64,000 bases of DNA from Deinococcus sonorensis KR-87 (GTDB lineage Bacteria; Deinococcota; Deinococci; Deinococcales; Deinococcaceae), in the NCBI RefSeq assembly GCF_040256395.1, contig NZ_CP158299.1:2571501-2635500 (forward strand), given 5' to 3'. Shown here piece by piece: positions 52,387-61,913 of the stretch. Each line of letters opens with the position of its first letter. Within the stretch, counting starts at the first letter, position 1. Under the pieces are notes generated by a model. It did no database searches. It was not told the DNA's origin and saw only the letters and a list, made by a program, of their open reading frames with translations. A program made the position numbers and the translations under genes.

Positions 52387-53394
52387 GTGAGCATGACCCC
52401 CGCCGAACTGAGGACCTATCTGAGTGCCCTGGTGGCACGGCAGCTGCCGCTCTCCACCATGATCTGGGGGCCGCCGGGCGTCGGCAAGAGCAGCGTGGTG
52501 GCGCAGGTGGCCGCCGAACATGACCTGGAGTTCGTGGACGTGCGGCTCTCGCAGCTGGCCCCCACCGACCTGCGCGGCCTGCCGGTGGCCGAACACGGCA
52601 TCAGCCGCTGGTATCCACCGGAGTTTCTGCCGCAGGGCGGACGCGGCGTGCTGTTTCTGGACGAGGTCAACATGGCTCCGCCCACCATGCAGGGCATGGC
52701 GCAGCAGCTGATTCTGGACCGCCGGGTGGGCAGCTACGTGCTGCCGGCCGGCTGGTTCGTGTGGGCGGCCGGTAACCGCAAGGAGGACCGGGCCAGCGTG
52801 TTCGACATGCCGGCGCCGCTGGCCAACCGCTTCCTGCACCTGACGGTGCGCCCGGATTTCGATGCGTTCCGCAGCTACGCGCTGGGCCGCAGCCTGCACG
52901 AGCACATCCTGGCGTTCTTGACCTTCCGTCCCGAACTGCTGCACCGCCTGGACACCACCCAGCCGGCGTGGCCCAGCCCGCGCGCGTGGGAGATGGCGTC
53001 AGCGCTGCACCGGGCCGGGCTGGACGTGGCCCCGGCGGTGGGTGAGGCGTCCGGCGCCGAGTTCGCGGCCTTCGTGCAGCTGTACCAGCAGCTGCCGGAC
53101 CTGGGCGTGGTGCTGAGCGGGCAGGGCCGCGACCTGCCGCTGCCGGAGGAGCCAAGCGTGCGCTACGCCGCCGTGGTGGGTCTGGCGGCCCGCGCCGCCG
53201 ACGCGCAGCAGGGCTTCCACGCCTTCTCGTGGCTGGCCGGACACGCCGGGCCGGAGTGGTTGCAGCTGTACGTGGCGACCCTGGTCAGCAAATTCCAGGC
53301 GCTGGGGCAGCTCGGAGACCTGCTGGGCCTGATGGAGCGCGAGCCCCGGCTGGCCCAGCTGATTCAGGGTGCGGCCGAGCTGAGCGCGGGCTAG
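52387..53394 (+). CDS. MoxR-like AAA+ ATPase
   Basis: 335 aa, dynein-related AAA_5/MoxR clade. Walker A GPPGVGKSS, Walker B GVLFLDEVNMAPP, sensor 1 WAAGNRKEDRASV and an arginine finger region LANRFLHLTV. Such ATPases act as chaperones that assemble or activate a partner with a VWA domain; that partner is encoded directly after it (6-bp gap). The start is the GTG with AAGGAG nine nt upstream; an ATG two codons on is possible. Confidence 0.88.
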   Translation: MSMTPAELRTYLSALVARQLPLSTMIWGPPGVGKSSVVAQVAAEHDLEFVDVRLSQLAPTDLRGLPVAEHGISRWYPPEFLPQGGRGVLFLDEVNMAPPTMQGMAQQLILDRRVGSYVLPAGWFVWAAGNRKEDRASVFDMPAPLANRFLHLTVRPDFDAFRSYALGRSLHEHILAFLTFRPELLHRLDTTQPAWPSPRAWEMASALHRAGLDVAPAVGEASGAEFAAFVQLYQQLPDLGVVLSGQGRDLPLPEEPSVRYAAVVGLAARAADAQQGFHAFSWLAGHAGPEWLQLYVATLVSKFQALGQLGDLLGLMEREPRLAQLIQGAAELSAG

Positions 53395-53400
53395 CCGGGC

Positions 53401-54537
53401 GTGGCCACTCCCTCCGATCCCGCCTTCGCCCGGCTGCTGTCCGGGTCGCGGCTGCGGCTGCGCGGCAAGAGTGCATTCTTTGCCACCCTGCTGCTGCAGG
53501 CCGACATCGTGCCGTCGCAGGAGGTGGCGCTGGCCGCCACCGACGGCGACCGGGTGTTCCTGAACCCGCAGGCGGCGGCCCAACTGCCACCGGCCCTGCT
53601 GGACGGCCTGCTGTTGCACGAGGTGCTGCACGCGGCCCTCTCGCACGTTCAGCGGCGCGGTCCGCGCGAGGCGAAGCGCTGGAACCGCGCCGCCGACCTG
53701 ATCGTGAACGGCATGGTGGCGAGCGCCGGCCTGCCGACCCTGGAAACGGCCCCGCGCGACGCGCACCTGGAGACCCTGAGCGTGGAGGAGGTGTACGCCG
53801 CGCTGGAAGGCCAGGAGCAGTCGCAGGACGAGGAGGACGAGGACCTGCTGGACGCGCCTCCGTCCGACGCTCCTCCCCGCGAGGGCGGCCGCTCCGGCGA
53901 CACACCCGCCCGGCAGGCCCGGCGCTGGAGCCAGACGCTCGCCCAGGCGCGGGCCGCCGAGAGCCTCAGCGGGCACGGCAGCGACCCGCTGGGGCTGCAC
54001 CGCGAACTGGCCCGGCTGGCGCCCGCGCGGCTCGACTGGCGCAGCCACCTGTGGCGCTTCCTGGCGCGCACGCCCACCGACTTCGGCGGCTTCGACCGGC
54101 GGTTCATCGGGCGCGGGCTGTACCTGGAGGCGCTGGACGACGAGAGCCTGCGGGCATTGATTGCGGTGGACACCTCCGGCAGCGTGGACGACCAGGCGGT
54201 GCAGGCGCTGATCGCGGAGGTGCAGGGGGTGCTGGGCGCCTATCCGCATGTGCAGGCGGAGCTGTATTACGCCGACACCGAGGCCTACGGCCCGTACCCG
54301 CTGACCGCCGGGTCCGAGATTCCGCCGCCGCAGGGTGGAGGCGGCACCGACTTCCGGCCGGTGTTCGTGCGGGCCACGGAGCAGGAGCCGGACGTGATCA
54401 TCTACCTGACCGACGGCTACGGCGACTTTCCGGAGCTGGTGCCGCGCAGTCCGGTGCTGTGGGTGGTGCCGCCCGGCGGCCTGGAAGACGAGGGGTTCCC
54501 GTTCGGCGAGGTGCTGCGGCTGGAGGAACGGGCATAA
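53401..54537 (+). CDS. VWA-like metallopeptidase (DUF2201 type)
   Basis: 378 aa. N-terminal putative metallopeptidase domain with HExxH (LLLHEVLHAALSH, about residues 67-80), an acidic linker (about 140-155), and a C-terminal VWA-like fold whose MIDAS-type motif appears as AVDTSGSVDDQAV, with further GGGGTDFRPVF and YLTDGYGDFP. It pairs with the MoxR-like ATPase upstream, as in many MoxR-VWA operons; the substrate is unknown. GTG start. Confidence 0.82.
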   Translation: MATPSDPAFARLLSGSRLRLRGKSAFFATLLLQADIVPSQEVALAATDGDRVFLNPQAAAQLPPALLDGLLLHEVLHAALSHVQRRGPREAKRWNRAADLIVNGMVASAGLPTLETAPRDAHLETLSVEEVYAALEGQEQSQDEEDEDLLDAPPSDAPPREGGRSGDTPARQARRWSQTLAQARAAESLSGHGSDPLGLHRELARLAPARLDWRSHLWRFLARTPTDFGGFDRRFIGRGLYLEALDDESLRALIAVDTSGSVDDQAVQALIAEVQGVLGAYPHVQAELYYADTEAYGPYPLTAGSEIPPPQGGGGTDFRPVFVRATEQEPDVIIYLTDGYGDFPELVPRSPVLWVVPPGGLEDEGFPFGEVLRLEERA

Positions 54538-54569
54538 GCTGTGCCCAGGAGCGCGCTCCCACCTTTCCT

Positions 54570-55925
54570 ATGACCCAGACCCACCCGGACCTTCCCCCAC
54601 CGACCGCCACCGCCGATCGCCTGACCCAGCTGAGCCAGCACCCCGCCGCTGAGGTCCGCGAGGCCGTGGCCCGCCACCCCAACACCCCGCCCGAGCGGCT
54701 GGGCGAACTGGCCGAGCAGCATCCGGACGCGGTGCTGCACAACCCGGCCCTCACGCTGCTGCGGCTGGCCCGCCCGGGGCTGCTGGGCAGCTGGTCCGGG
54801 GAGGCCGTGGCCCGGCTGGCCGCGCTGCCGGACGCGCCCGACTGGGTCCAGGAGGCGGCCATGCGCCACGATCAGGTGCTGGCCAAGCTGGCAGTGGCCG
54901 GCCGCAGCGACCTGAGCGAGGCGCGGGTGCGGCAGCTGGCCGGCAGCGCCGAGTGGCAGCTGCGCGAGGCGGCGGCCCGGCGGCCGGACCTCCCGCCGGA
55001 CCTGCTGCCTGCCCTCGCGACCGATCAGGACTATGACGTGCGCAAGGCGGTGGCGGCGCGCGACGAGTTGCCCACCGAGCTGCAGGACCTGCTGCTGCAG
55101 GACAGCCACGCCTTCGTGCGGGCGGTGATGGCGCGGCGCCTGGACCTGTCGCTGCCGCACCTGCTGGCCCTGGCCACCGATCATGACCTGGACGTGCAGG
55201 CGACCATCGCACGGCGCGGCGACCTGCCGGGCGCGGTGCGGCTGGCGCTGGCCACCAGCGACGCGCCGGGCGTCCGGGCCGCCGCGATGCAGGCGTGGCA
55301 GGTGCCGCCGGACTGGCTGAGCCGGGCTGCCCAAGACACCGACCCGGATGTCCGGGCCGCGCTGGCCCGGCGGCCCGGCGTGACGCCAGAGCTGCTGAGG
55401 CAGCTGGCCGAGGACCCGTCCGAGGTGGTGCGGCGCGCCCTGCTGGAGCGCGACGACCTGCCGGAAGCCGCCATCCTGGCGCTGATCCGCTCGCCGGAAC
55501 AGGACCTGCGGCTGCACGTGGCCGCCGCCGCTCAGCTGCCGGCCGGGGTGCTGGAGGCGTTGAGCCTGGATCCGGACCCGGCCATCCGCACCGTGCTGTG
55601 CGTGCGGCCGGACCTGCCGCCGGAGCTGCGCGACCGGCTGGCGGCCGACCCGTCGCCAGAGGTGCGGCGGGCGGTGGCGCTGAGCGAGCATCCGGGCAAC
55701 GCGCTGCTGCTGCAGCTGAGCCGCGATCCCCATGCTGGCGTGCGGCGGGCGGTGGCCGCCCATCCAGCGCTGCCGGACGAGGGCCTGGAGGCGCTGCTCA
55801 CGGACCCGGACGCGGGGGTGCGGCTGGCGCTGGCGGGTCGCCCTGGCCTGCCGGACCCGGCCCGCAGCGCCCTGCTGCACGACCGCGAGGCCACGGTGCG
55901 GGCTGAGGCGCAGACCCGGCCCTGA
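54570..55925 (+). CDS. Leucine-rich-repeat variant (LRV) protein
   Basis: 451 aa, no signal peptide or membrane segment. The protein is almost entirely about fifteen repeats of some 24 residues with the pattern LA-DP-x-VRRAVARRPDLP (for example LATDQDYDVRKAVAARDELP, LAEDPSEVVRRALLERDDLP, LAADPSPEVRRAVALSEHPG), the helical LRV/HEAT-like solenoid. Third gene after the MoxR-like ATPase and VWA metallopeptidase. No SD is close to the ATG; a ten-codon frame from GTG 54541 ends in an ATGA overlap with it. Confidence 0.75.
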   Translation: MTQTHPDLPPPTATADRLTQLSQHPAAEVREAVARHPNTPPERLGELAEQHPDAVLHNPALTLLRLARPGLLGSWSGEAVARLAALPDAPDWVQEAAMRHDQVLAKLAVAGRSDLSEARVRQLAGSAEWQLREAAARRPDLPPDLLPALATDQDYDVRKAVAARDELPTELQDLLLQDSHAFVRAVMARRLDLSLPHLLALATDHDLDVQATIARRGDLPGAVRLALATSDAPGVRAAAMQAWQVPPDWLSRAAQDTDPDVRAALARRPGVTPELLRQLAEDPSEVVRRALLERDDLPEAAILALIRSPEQDLRLHVAAAAQLPAGVLEALSLDPDPAIRTVLCVRPDLPPELRDRLAADPSPEVRRAVALSEHPGNALLLQLSRDPHAGVRRAVAAHPALPDEGLEALLTDPDAGVRLALAGRPGLPDPARSALLHDREATVRAEAQTRP

Positions 55926-55946
55926 CCGGGCGCTGCGGGCCAACCC

Positions 55947-58691
55947 TCAGGTGTCCAGCCGCTGCACGGTGCTGCCGCTCAGGGTGCTCTTGCTGACCAG
56001 CAGGTGCACCGGCAGCCGCTCCGACAGGCTTTCGATGTGGGTGATGACGCCCACCATCCGGCCACTGGTGCGCAGGTTCTCCAGCGCGCCGGCCACTGCC
56101 TCCAGCGCCTGCGGGTCCAGCGTGCCGAAGCCCTCGTCAAGAAACAGCGCGCCCAGCACCTGATTGCCAGCCAGGTAGTCGCTCAGCGCGATGGCGAGGC
56201 TCAGACTGGCCAGAAAGGTCTCGCCGCCCGACAGCGTGCGCACGGCCCGGGCCTCACCGGCGTTCCAGAGGTCCTGCACCACGTAGTCGCCGTCCTGCAG
56301 CCCCAGCCGGTAGCGCTGGTCGCTGATGTCGTATAGCAGCTGGCCCGCACCGGACAGCAGCCGCGATTCCACCTCCTGCAATAGGTACTGCTGGAATTCG
56401 CCCACCGCCAGACTGCCGGAGAGCGTCTTCCAGGTATCGAGCTGAGACGAGGTGCGCTGCGCTTCGGCCTCAAGCTCACCCTTGCGCGCCAGCCGCTCCC
56501 GCCCCGAGCGCAGCTGTTCGGCCAGCCGCCCGGCATGCTCGCGGGCGGCGTTCAGCTCGGTCTCGGTGGCGGCCAGTTTGCGCTCGGCGGCCCCCAGCGC
56601 GGCCGGATCATGGTCCTGGCCGCCCAGTTTGCGCTGCTGCTCCCGCAGCTCTGCCTCCAGCCGCACCCGTTCCTGCTGGTGCTGCTGCACCGCCTCCTCG
56701 AAAGCCGCAATCTGCGCTTCCGGCAGCGCCGCCGCCCGCGCCTCCGCCTCGCTGAGCCGCAGCTCGGTCAGGCCAGACTGGGCGGCGTGGCGTGCGGCCT
56801 CCCCCTCCTGCTGCCGGTCGCTGGCCACCACCTGGGCCGCCTCCAGGCGAGCCTCGGCGCCGCTCAGCGTGCTGCTGGCCCGGGCCAGCGCCACACGCGC
56901 CGCCTCGACCGCCTGTCCCAGCTGTTCGATCTGCTCCTGGCAGCGCCGCAGGGCCGCCGCCGGGTCCGGGCCTGCCTGCCGCACCAGCCCGGCCAGACCC
57001 GCCAGCAGCCGGGCCGCCAGCTCGGCCGGCTGACCGGTGACGCTGGCCTCGGCCAGCTGCAGGTCCTGTTCGCGGGCCTGCAGGTGCTGCCGCTCCTCCT
57101 GCAGCTGCTGCTGTCCCTCGGCCAGCGTACGGGCACGCACCCGCGTCTCGGCCATCAGCTGTTTGCAGCGCTCGCGCAGCGTTTCCAGGGTCTGCTCCTG
57201 CCGCGCCAGCTGATCGCGCAGCGGGCTGAGGTCCGGCGCTGGGGTAGACGGCAGGTGCTGCACGCCCTGCTCACACAGCGGACACGGCTCACCCAGGTGC
57301 AGCAGGTGGCGGAAGGCCTGCACCCCGGCGTGGGCCTCCGCCTCGGTCAGCCGCGCTTTGGTCGCGTCGGCGTCCTGCTTCAGCCGTACGCCCTCGCCCT
57401 TCAGCCGCTCCAGTTCGGCCAGCTCTCGGCGCTGGGTCAGCTCCTCGGTGGCCAGGTCGGCGGCGCGGCGCTCGTGGGCGGAGCGGGCGGCGTCCAGCTG
57501 CACCCGCTCCAGACTGTTGCGCTTCTGGCGCTCGGCCGCCGCGTGCGCCTCGGCATGCTGCTCCTCGTCCCAGGGGAGCGGCTGGGCGTGCTGGGCGTCC
57601 GGTCGGCCACCGGCCCGCCGCAGCCGCTGCGCCAGCGCCTCACCTTCCCGCAGCTGCTCCGAGCGCTGACGCAGCGCCGGAATCCCCGCCGCCTGCGTCT
57701 CGGCGGTGGTCAGACGGGCTGTGGCCGCCTCGACCGTCCGCCGCGCCTCGGCCGCGTCCGCCTGCTGTCGGCGCAGCTCACCGGCCGCACGGGCCGCCGC
57801 CTGTTCGGCACGGGTGGCCACGTCCAGCAGGGGCAGCACGCCGGCCACCCGCCGGGCCGCGGCAGCACGCTCCGCACCTTCGCGAACCGCGCCCGCCTGC
57901 TGCTCCAGCCGCTGCACGCCCGCCTGCAGCCGCTGGATGGTGCTCCACGACTGCTGCACCTCGCGCAGCCGCTGCACGCTCAGGGTCAGCTGACCGCGCT
58001 GCTCGTCGAGCGTCTCGATGCGGGTGTGGGCGGCCACCTGATCGGCCTGCCAGCCGGCCAGCACCTCGGGGCTGATGTCGCCGTATTCGCGTTCCAGCCG
58101 GGTCTGGGCGCCCTTCAGCTCCAGGTCCAGCTGCCGGGTGCGGTCGCGCGCAAACTTGGCCATGTCCGCCACCTCCGACATGTTCATCAGCTCGCCCAGC
58201 AGCTTCTGCCGGTCGGCATTCTTGCCTTTCAGGAAGCTGCTGAATTCGCCCTGCGGCAGCAGCACGGCCCGCGTGAAGGCGGTGTAGTCCAGGCCCACCG
58301 CCTCCTCGATGCGGGCGTCGGTCTGGGCCACCTTGCTGTCGGTGCTGAGGTTCTGCCAGCGGCCCTCCGGGGCCAGCCACTGCTCGAACTTCACCTGATT
58401 GCCGGACGACTTGCGGCCGCGGCTGCGCGCCACCCGGTAGCGCTGCCCGCGCACCTCGAACTCCAGTTCCACCGCGCAGCCGCTGGCCCCCTGGCTGATC
58501 AGGGCCTCCATGCCGCTGCCGCCCAGCCGGGGCGTGCGGCCATACAGCGCAAACGTCATGGCGTCCAGCAGCGCACTCTTGCCGCTGCCGGTCGGACCGA
58601 CGATGGCGAACAGGTCCAGGCCATCGAAGCTCAGGTGCTGCGGAGCGCGGAACGGCATGAAGCCCTGCACGCTGAGGGCCAGCGGCCTCAC
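55947..58691 (-). CDS. sbcC: DNA double-strand-break nuclease subunit SbcC
   Basis: 914 aa Rad50-type SMC ATPase. N-terminal Walker A GPTGSGKS (32-39), long coiled coils with the zinc hook PCPLCEQ in the middle, and C-terminal LSGGETFLASLSLAIALSDYL, Walker B LFLDEGFGTLD. With SbcD it processes hairpins and protein-blocked DNA ends. GTG start overlaps the sbcD stop by 4 nt. The shape is shorter than E. coli SbcC (1048 aa), as usual for this phylum. Confidence 0.95.
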   Translation of the reverse strand: MRPLALSVQGFMPFRAPQHLSFDGLDLFAIVGPTGSGKSALLDAMTFALYGRTPRLGGSGMEALISQGASGCAVELEFEVRGQRYRVARSRGRKSSGNQVKFEQWLAPEGRWQNLSTDSKVAQTDARIEEAVGLDYTAFTRAVLLPQGEFSSFLKGKNADRQKLLGELMNMSEVADMAKFARDRTRQLDLELKGAQTRLEREYGDISPEVLAGWQADQVAAHTRIETLDEQRGQLTLSVQRLREVQQSWSTIQRLQAGVQRLEQQAGAVREGAERAAAARRVAGVLPLLDVATRAEQAAARAAGELRRQQADAAEARRTVEAATARLTTAETQAAGIPALRQRSEQLREGEALAQRLRRAGGRPDAQHAQPLPWDEEQHAEAHAAAERQKRNSLERVQLDAARSAHERRAADLATEELTQRRELAELERLKGEGVRLKQDADATKARLTEAEAHAGVQAFRHLLHLGEPCPLCEQGVQHLPSTPAPDLSPLRDQLARQEQTLETLRERCKQLMAETRVRARTLAEGQQQLQEERQHLQAREQDLQLAEASVTGQPAELAARLLAGLAGLVRQAGPDPAAALRRCQEQIEQLGQAVEAARVALARASSTLSGAEARLEAAQVVASDRQQEGEAARHAAQSGLTELRLSEAEARAAALPEAQIAAFEEAVQQHQQERVRLEAELREQQRKLGGQDHDPAALGAAERKLAATETELNAAREHAGRLAEQLRSGRERLARKGELEAEAQRTSSQLDTWKTLSGSLAVGEFQQYLLQEVESRLLSGAGQLLYDISDQRYRLGLQDGDYVVQDLWNAGEARAVRTLSGGETFLASLSLAIALSDYLAGNQVLGALFLDEGFGTLDPQALEAVAGALENLRTSGRMVGVITHIESLSERLPVHLLVSKSTLSGSTVQRLDT

Positions 58692-59869
58692 GCCTCCACC
58701 TCGCCCGCCTGCACCGCCTGCTGCGCTTCCAGAAAGGCCGTGCGCAGCGCGTCCGGCAGCTGTCCGCGCCGCTCACGGTAGTACTGCTCGAACAGCTGCA
58801 GGCGGCTGAGGTGCTCGCGCGAGGCCAGCGGGCTGAGCGCTTCGGGCAGCGCGTCGGCGTCCAGTTCCACCGCCAGCACGTTCGGCAGCATCCGCAGCAC
58901 CTGATCCTTGAGGCCCGGCAGCGCGGTGCCGGCCGGGGCACTGACCACCACCTTGAGCAGCCCATCCAGCGACCGGGCCGCCGTGAGCCGCGCTTCCAGG
59001 TCGGCGTGCGTGACCCGCAGGGTGCGCAGGGTGCGGCCGCTGGCCAGCGGAATGGCCGTCACGTGGGCCGGGCGGCCCGGCTCCACCTCCACCAGATTCA
59101 CCTGCTTCTGCTCCCCCCCCTCCCCGAAATCCAGCTGGATCAGGCTGCCGGGATAGTGGGCGATGCGGCTCTCCCCCACCACCTGCGGCTTGTGCACGTG
59201 CCCCAGCGCGGCGTACTGGGTGCCGGCCGGAAACTGGAGCCCCGACACGGTGTAGCTGTTGTGGATGTCCAGCGTGACGCTGCGCTGGCCGCTCGGCTGC
59301 GCGCCGTCCAGGGTGGCGTGCATCATCATCATGTTGACGGCGCCCGCCTGGTAGTGCTGGCCCAGCTGCCCCATCAGGAAGCCCATGCCGTCGCGGTAGC
59401 GCTGACGCCACGCGCCCACCTCCTGCCCGAACAGGTCGGCGGCCCGCAGCATCCGGCGCTCCGACAGGTAGGGAATCGCGGCCACCACCAGCGTTTCGCC
59501 GTTTTTGGCCTGCACGGTCCGCACCAGCCGGGACGGGTTGGCGCTCAGCTCGGCCACCATCTGCACGCCCACCCAGCCGAGCAGGCCGCTGAGGCTGTTC
59601 AGGCGGCTGGCGCTGTCGTGGTTGCCGGCCAGCACGACGCTGGGAATGCCCAGGTCGCGCAATCGCAGAAAAAAGTCGTAGACGATGCCCTCGGCGTCGG
59701 CGCCGGGGTTGACGGTGTCGAAGAGGTCGCCCGCCACCAGCACGGCGTCGGCTCGTTCGGTCCGGGCCAGCCCCACGATCTCGGTAAGGGCGTCGTGCAG
59801 TTCGGGAGTGCGGTCAAAGCCGCGTGTGTTCCGCCCAGCGTGAAAGTCGGCGGTGTGCAGGACGCGCAT
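58688..59869 (-). CDS. sbcD: DNA double-strand-break nuclease subunit SbcD
   Basis: 393 aa Mre11-type metallophosphoesterase. Motifs HTADFHAG, VAGDLFDTVNPG, LAGNHDSASRL, MMHATLDG, and GHVHKPQ are the phosphoesterase set with all metal ligands. The C-terminal part caps the active site and binds SbcC. TAGCGT lies six nt before the ATG without SD (leaderless). Confidence 0.95.
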   Translation of the reverse strand: MRVLHTADFHAGRNTRGFDRTPELHDALTEIVGLARTERADAVLVAGDLFDTVNPGADAEGIVYDFFLRLRDLGIPSVVLAGNHDSASRLNSLSGLLGWVGVQMVAELSANPSRLVRTVQAKNGETLVVAAIPYLSERRMLRAADLFGQEVGAWRQRYRDGMGFLMGQLGQHYQAGAVNMMMMHATLDGAQPSGQRSVTLDIHNSYTVSGLQFPAGTQYAALGHVHKPQVVGESRIAHYPGSLIQLDFGEGGEQKQVNLVEVEPGRPAHVTAIPLASGRTLRTLRVTHADLEARLTAARSLDGLLKVVVSAPAGTALPGLKDQVLRMLPNVLAVELDADALPEALSPLASREHLSRLQLFEQYYRERRGQLPDALRTAFLEAQQAVQAGEVEA

Positions 59870-59875
59870 ACCTTC

Positions 59876-59881
59876 ACGCTA
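59876..59881 (-). promoter_or_regulatory. -10 box TAGCGT of sbcDC (leaderless)
   Basis: TAGCGT on the minus strand, 6 nt before the ATG at 59869. Confidence 0.6.
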
Positions 59882-59928
59882 TCAGCTTTGATGGCGCCCG
59901 CCCGGCGCGAATGCACGGTTGAGTGGCG

Positions 59929-60903
59929 CTACAGCATCCGGCGGGTGTACAGCTCGGAGCTGGCGAGGCTGGCCAGCAGCAGCAGTCCGGCCAGCGCGGC
60001 CACGAAGCCCGACACCTCGCGCGGTTGCACCGTCCAGCCGAGCGAACGGCCCAGGCTTCGGTAGATGCTGTTGAGCTGCCCGGCCGACCCAGCCGCGTAG
60101 TACTTCCCGTGGGTGGTGGTGGCGATGCCGGTCAGCGTCTCCGCATCGAACCCCGCGTTGAAGCCCCGGTAACCGCCCAGCGTCATCTGACCGCCCTCCG
60201 TGCCGAGTCCCACCGTGTAGACCTTGACGTCCAGGTCACGGGCCTGGGCTGCCGCCTGCAGCGGATCGATGCCGCGGTTGTTGCGCCCGTCCGAGAGCAG
60301 CACGATGGCCGCCGGGGGCCGCTTGCCGCCGGCTGGAGCCGTACTGGTTCCGGTCTGGCTGGGTCCGCGCTCCGGCAGCGCCTGCAACGCAGTCAGCAGC
60401 CCGGCGCCGATGGCGGTGCCGCGGCCCAGGTTCAGCTGGTCAATCGCGTCCAGCACCCGCTGGTGCTCGGTGGTGGGCGGCGTGTTCAGCACCGCGTAGC
60501 CGGCAAAACTGGCCAGCCCCACCCGCGCCCCGTCCGGCAGCGAGCGCACGAAGCGCCGGGCCGCCTCCTGGGCCGCCTGGATGCGGTTGGGCGCGATGTC
60601 GTCCGCGTCCATCGACTGCGAGACGTCCAGCGACAGCATGATGGTGGTGCGGTTGTCCGGCAGCGGCAGCGGCGCGGTGGGCCGCGCCAGCGCGATCAGC
60701 CCGAGCGCCAGGGCCGCCAGATACAGGCCGGCCGGAAGGTGACGCCGCAGTGAGCGGGGCTGACGGCTGGCCTGCGCCAGCAGCCGCAGGTCCGGATGCA
60801 GCGCCGCCGAGTGCGCCGGGCCACCCAGGCCGCGCCGGTACACCCACACCAGCAGCGGCACCGCCAGCAGGGCCAGCAGCGCCCAGGGCCATAGGAAACT
60901 CAC
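59929..60903 (-). CDS. VWA-domain membrane protein (Bat-like), second of the pair
   Basis: 324 aa. Two N-terminal membrane segments (about 4-20 and 57-73), a VWA domain with a near-canonical MIDAS (SLDVSQSMDADDI, ...SFAGYAV, VLLSDGRNN), and a C-terminal membrane segment (about 300-318). GTG start overlapping the previous stop by 4 nt. Last gene of the MoxR-DUF58-VWA-VWA operon, resembling BatA/BatB of the aerotolerance system. Confidence 0.85.
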   Translation of the reverse strand: MSFLWPWALLALLAVPLLVWVYRRGLGGPAHSAALHPDLRLLAQASRQPRSLRRHLPAGLYLAALALGLIALARPTAPLPLPDNRTTIMLSLDVSQSMDADDIAPNRIQAAQEAARRFVRSLPDGARVGLASFAGYAVLNTPPTTEHQRVLDAIDQLNLGRGTAIGAGLLTALQALPERGPSQTGTSTAPAGGKRPPAAIVLLSDGRNNRGIDPLQAAAQARDLDVKVYTVGLGTEGGQMTLGGYRGFNAGFDAETLTGIATTTHGKYYAAGSAGQLNSIYRSLGRSLGWTVQPREVSGFVAALAGLLLLASLASSELYTRRML

Positions 60904-61913
60904 GGGACCCTCCGCTGCCAGCGCAGCGACAGCGCCCCGCCGATCAGCAGCAGCAGCGCCGACACGCCGGCCAGCACCCCGCCCAGGTCCAGTCGGCCCG
61001 GCTCCCAGCGAATCACGGTGCCGAGCTCATGGAAGAGCGCTTTCAGCTGCTCGGCCCCGGGCGGCGACAGGAAGCGCCCACCGGTCAGCTGGGTCAGCTG
61101 CTGCAGCGTGGCGGTATCGAACGGCACAAAGACCGTCTGCCCGCCGATCACGCTGACCGAGCCGCCCGGCTTGCCCAGCGCCACGGCGTACAGCTTGACC
61201 CGGTTGTCCGAGGCGAAGCGGGCCGCGATCAGCGGGCTGGCCCCGCGGTTGGAGATGCCGTCCGAGAGCATCAGGATGGCGCCGGGCGGCAGCGTGGCCG
61301 GGTTGGTGGGCGTGGAGGGGGTGGACGGCGTGACGGTCCGGTCGGGGGTCAGTTCCTTGGGCGGCACCACGGCGGCGCGGCCCGGCAGCGCCCGGACGCC
61401 GCTGACCAGCGCGCCGGCAAAGCTGGTGGCCTGGGCCGGCTGCACCCGGCCGATGGCGTCCAGCAGCGCCTGACGGTCGGTGGTCGGCAGCACCAGCACC
61501 GAGGCGTTGTCCGAGAAGGTCAGCAGGCCGATGCGGGTGCTGCGCGGCGCCAGCCGCACGAACTCGCGGGCCACCTGCCGCGCCGCCTCTAGCCGGGTGG
61601 GCTTCACGTCGTCGGCGAGCATCGAGCGCGAGGCGTCCAGCGCGATCATCACAGCCGCCCGGTTCTGCGGCAGGATCGGCTGGGCCACCGGCTGGGCGGC
61701 CCCGAACAGCAGCAGCGCCAGCGCCCCGAGCTGCAACCCCAGCGGCCAGCGGGCGCGCGAGGGCCGCCCAGGGCTCAGCACCGACCCCAGCAGGTGGGCG
61801 TCGGCGTAGGCGCGCTGGCGCAGGTCACGCCGCCGGGCCGCCGCCCACAGCACCCACACCGCGAGCGGCACCAGCAGCAGCAGCCACAGCAGCGCCGGGA
61901 AGGTAAAGGTCAT
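60900..61913 (-). CDS. VWA-domain membrane protein (Bat-like), first of the pair
   Basis: 337 aa. Same layout: two N-terminal membrane segments, VWA with ALDASRSMLADDV, TFSDNASV and LMLSDGISNRG, and a C-terminal membrane segment. The ATG at 61913 overlaps the DUF58 stop by 4 nt; a longer N-terminal frame to 62093 is only read-through of the DUF58 gene in another phase. With its twin it probably forms a membrane VWA complex driven by MoxR. Confidence 0.85.
   Translation of the reverse strand: MTFTFPALLWLLLLVPLAVWVLWAAARRRDLRQRAYADAHLLGSVLSPGRPSRARWPLGLQLGALALLLFGAAQPVAQPILPQNRAAVMIALDASRSMLADDVKPTRLEAARQVAREFVRLAPRSTRIGLLTFSDNASVLVLPTTDRQALLDAIGRVQPAQATSFAGALVSGVRALPGRAAVVPPKELTPDRTVTPSTPSTPTNPATLPPGAILMLSDGISNRGASPLIAARFASDNRVKLYAVALGKPGGSVSVIGGQTVFVPFDTATLQQLTQLTGGRFLSPPGAEQLKALFHELGTVIRWEPGRLDLGGVLAGVSALLLLIGGALSLRWQRRVP

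Noticed and set aside
54541..54573. Ten-codon ORF with an ATGA overlap to the LRV gene
   Set aside because: Very short, with no -10 or SD at the right distance; could be chance. The same applies to the 15-codon frame before the SPOR gene at 42285-42240.
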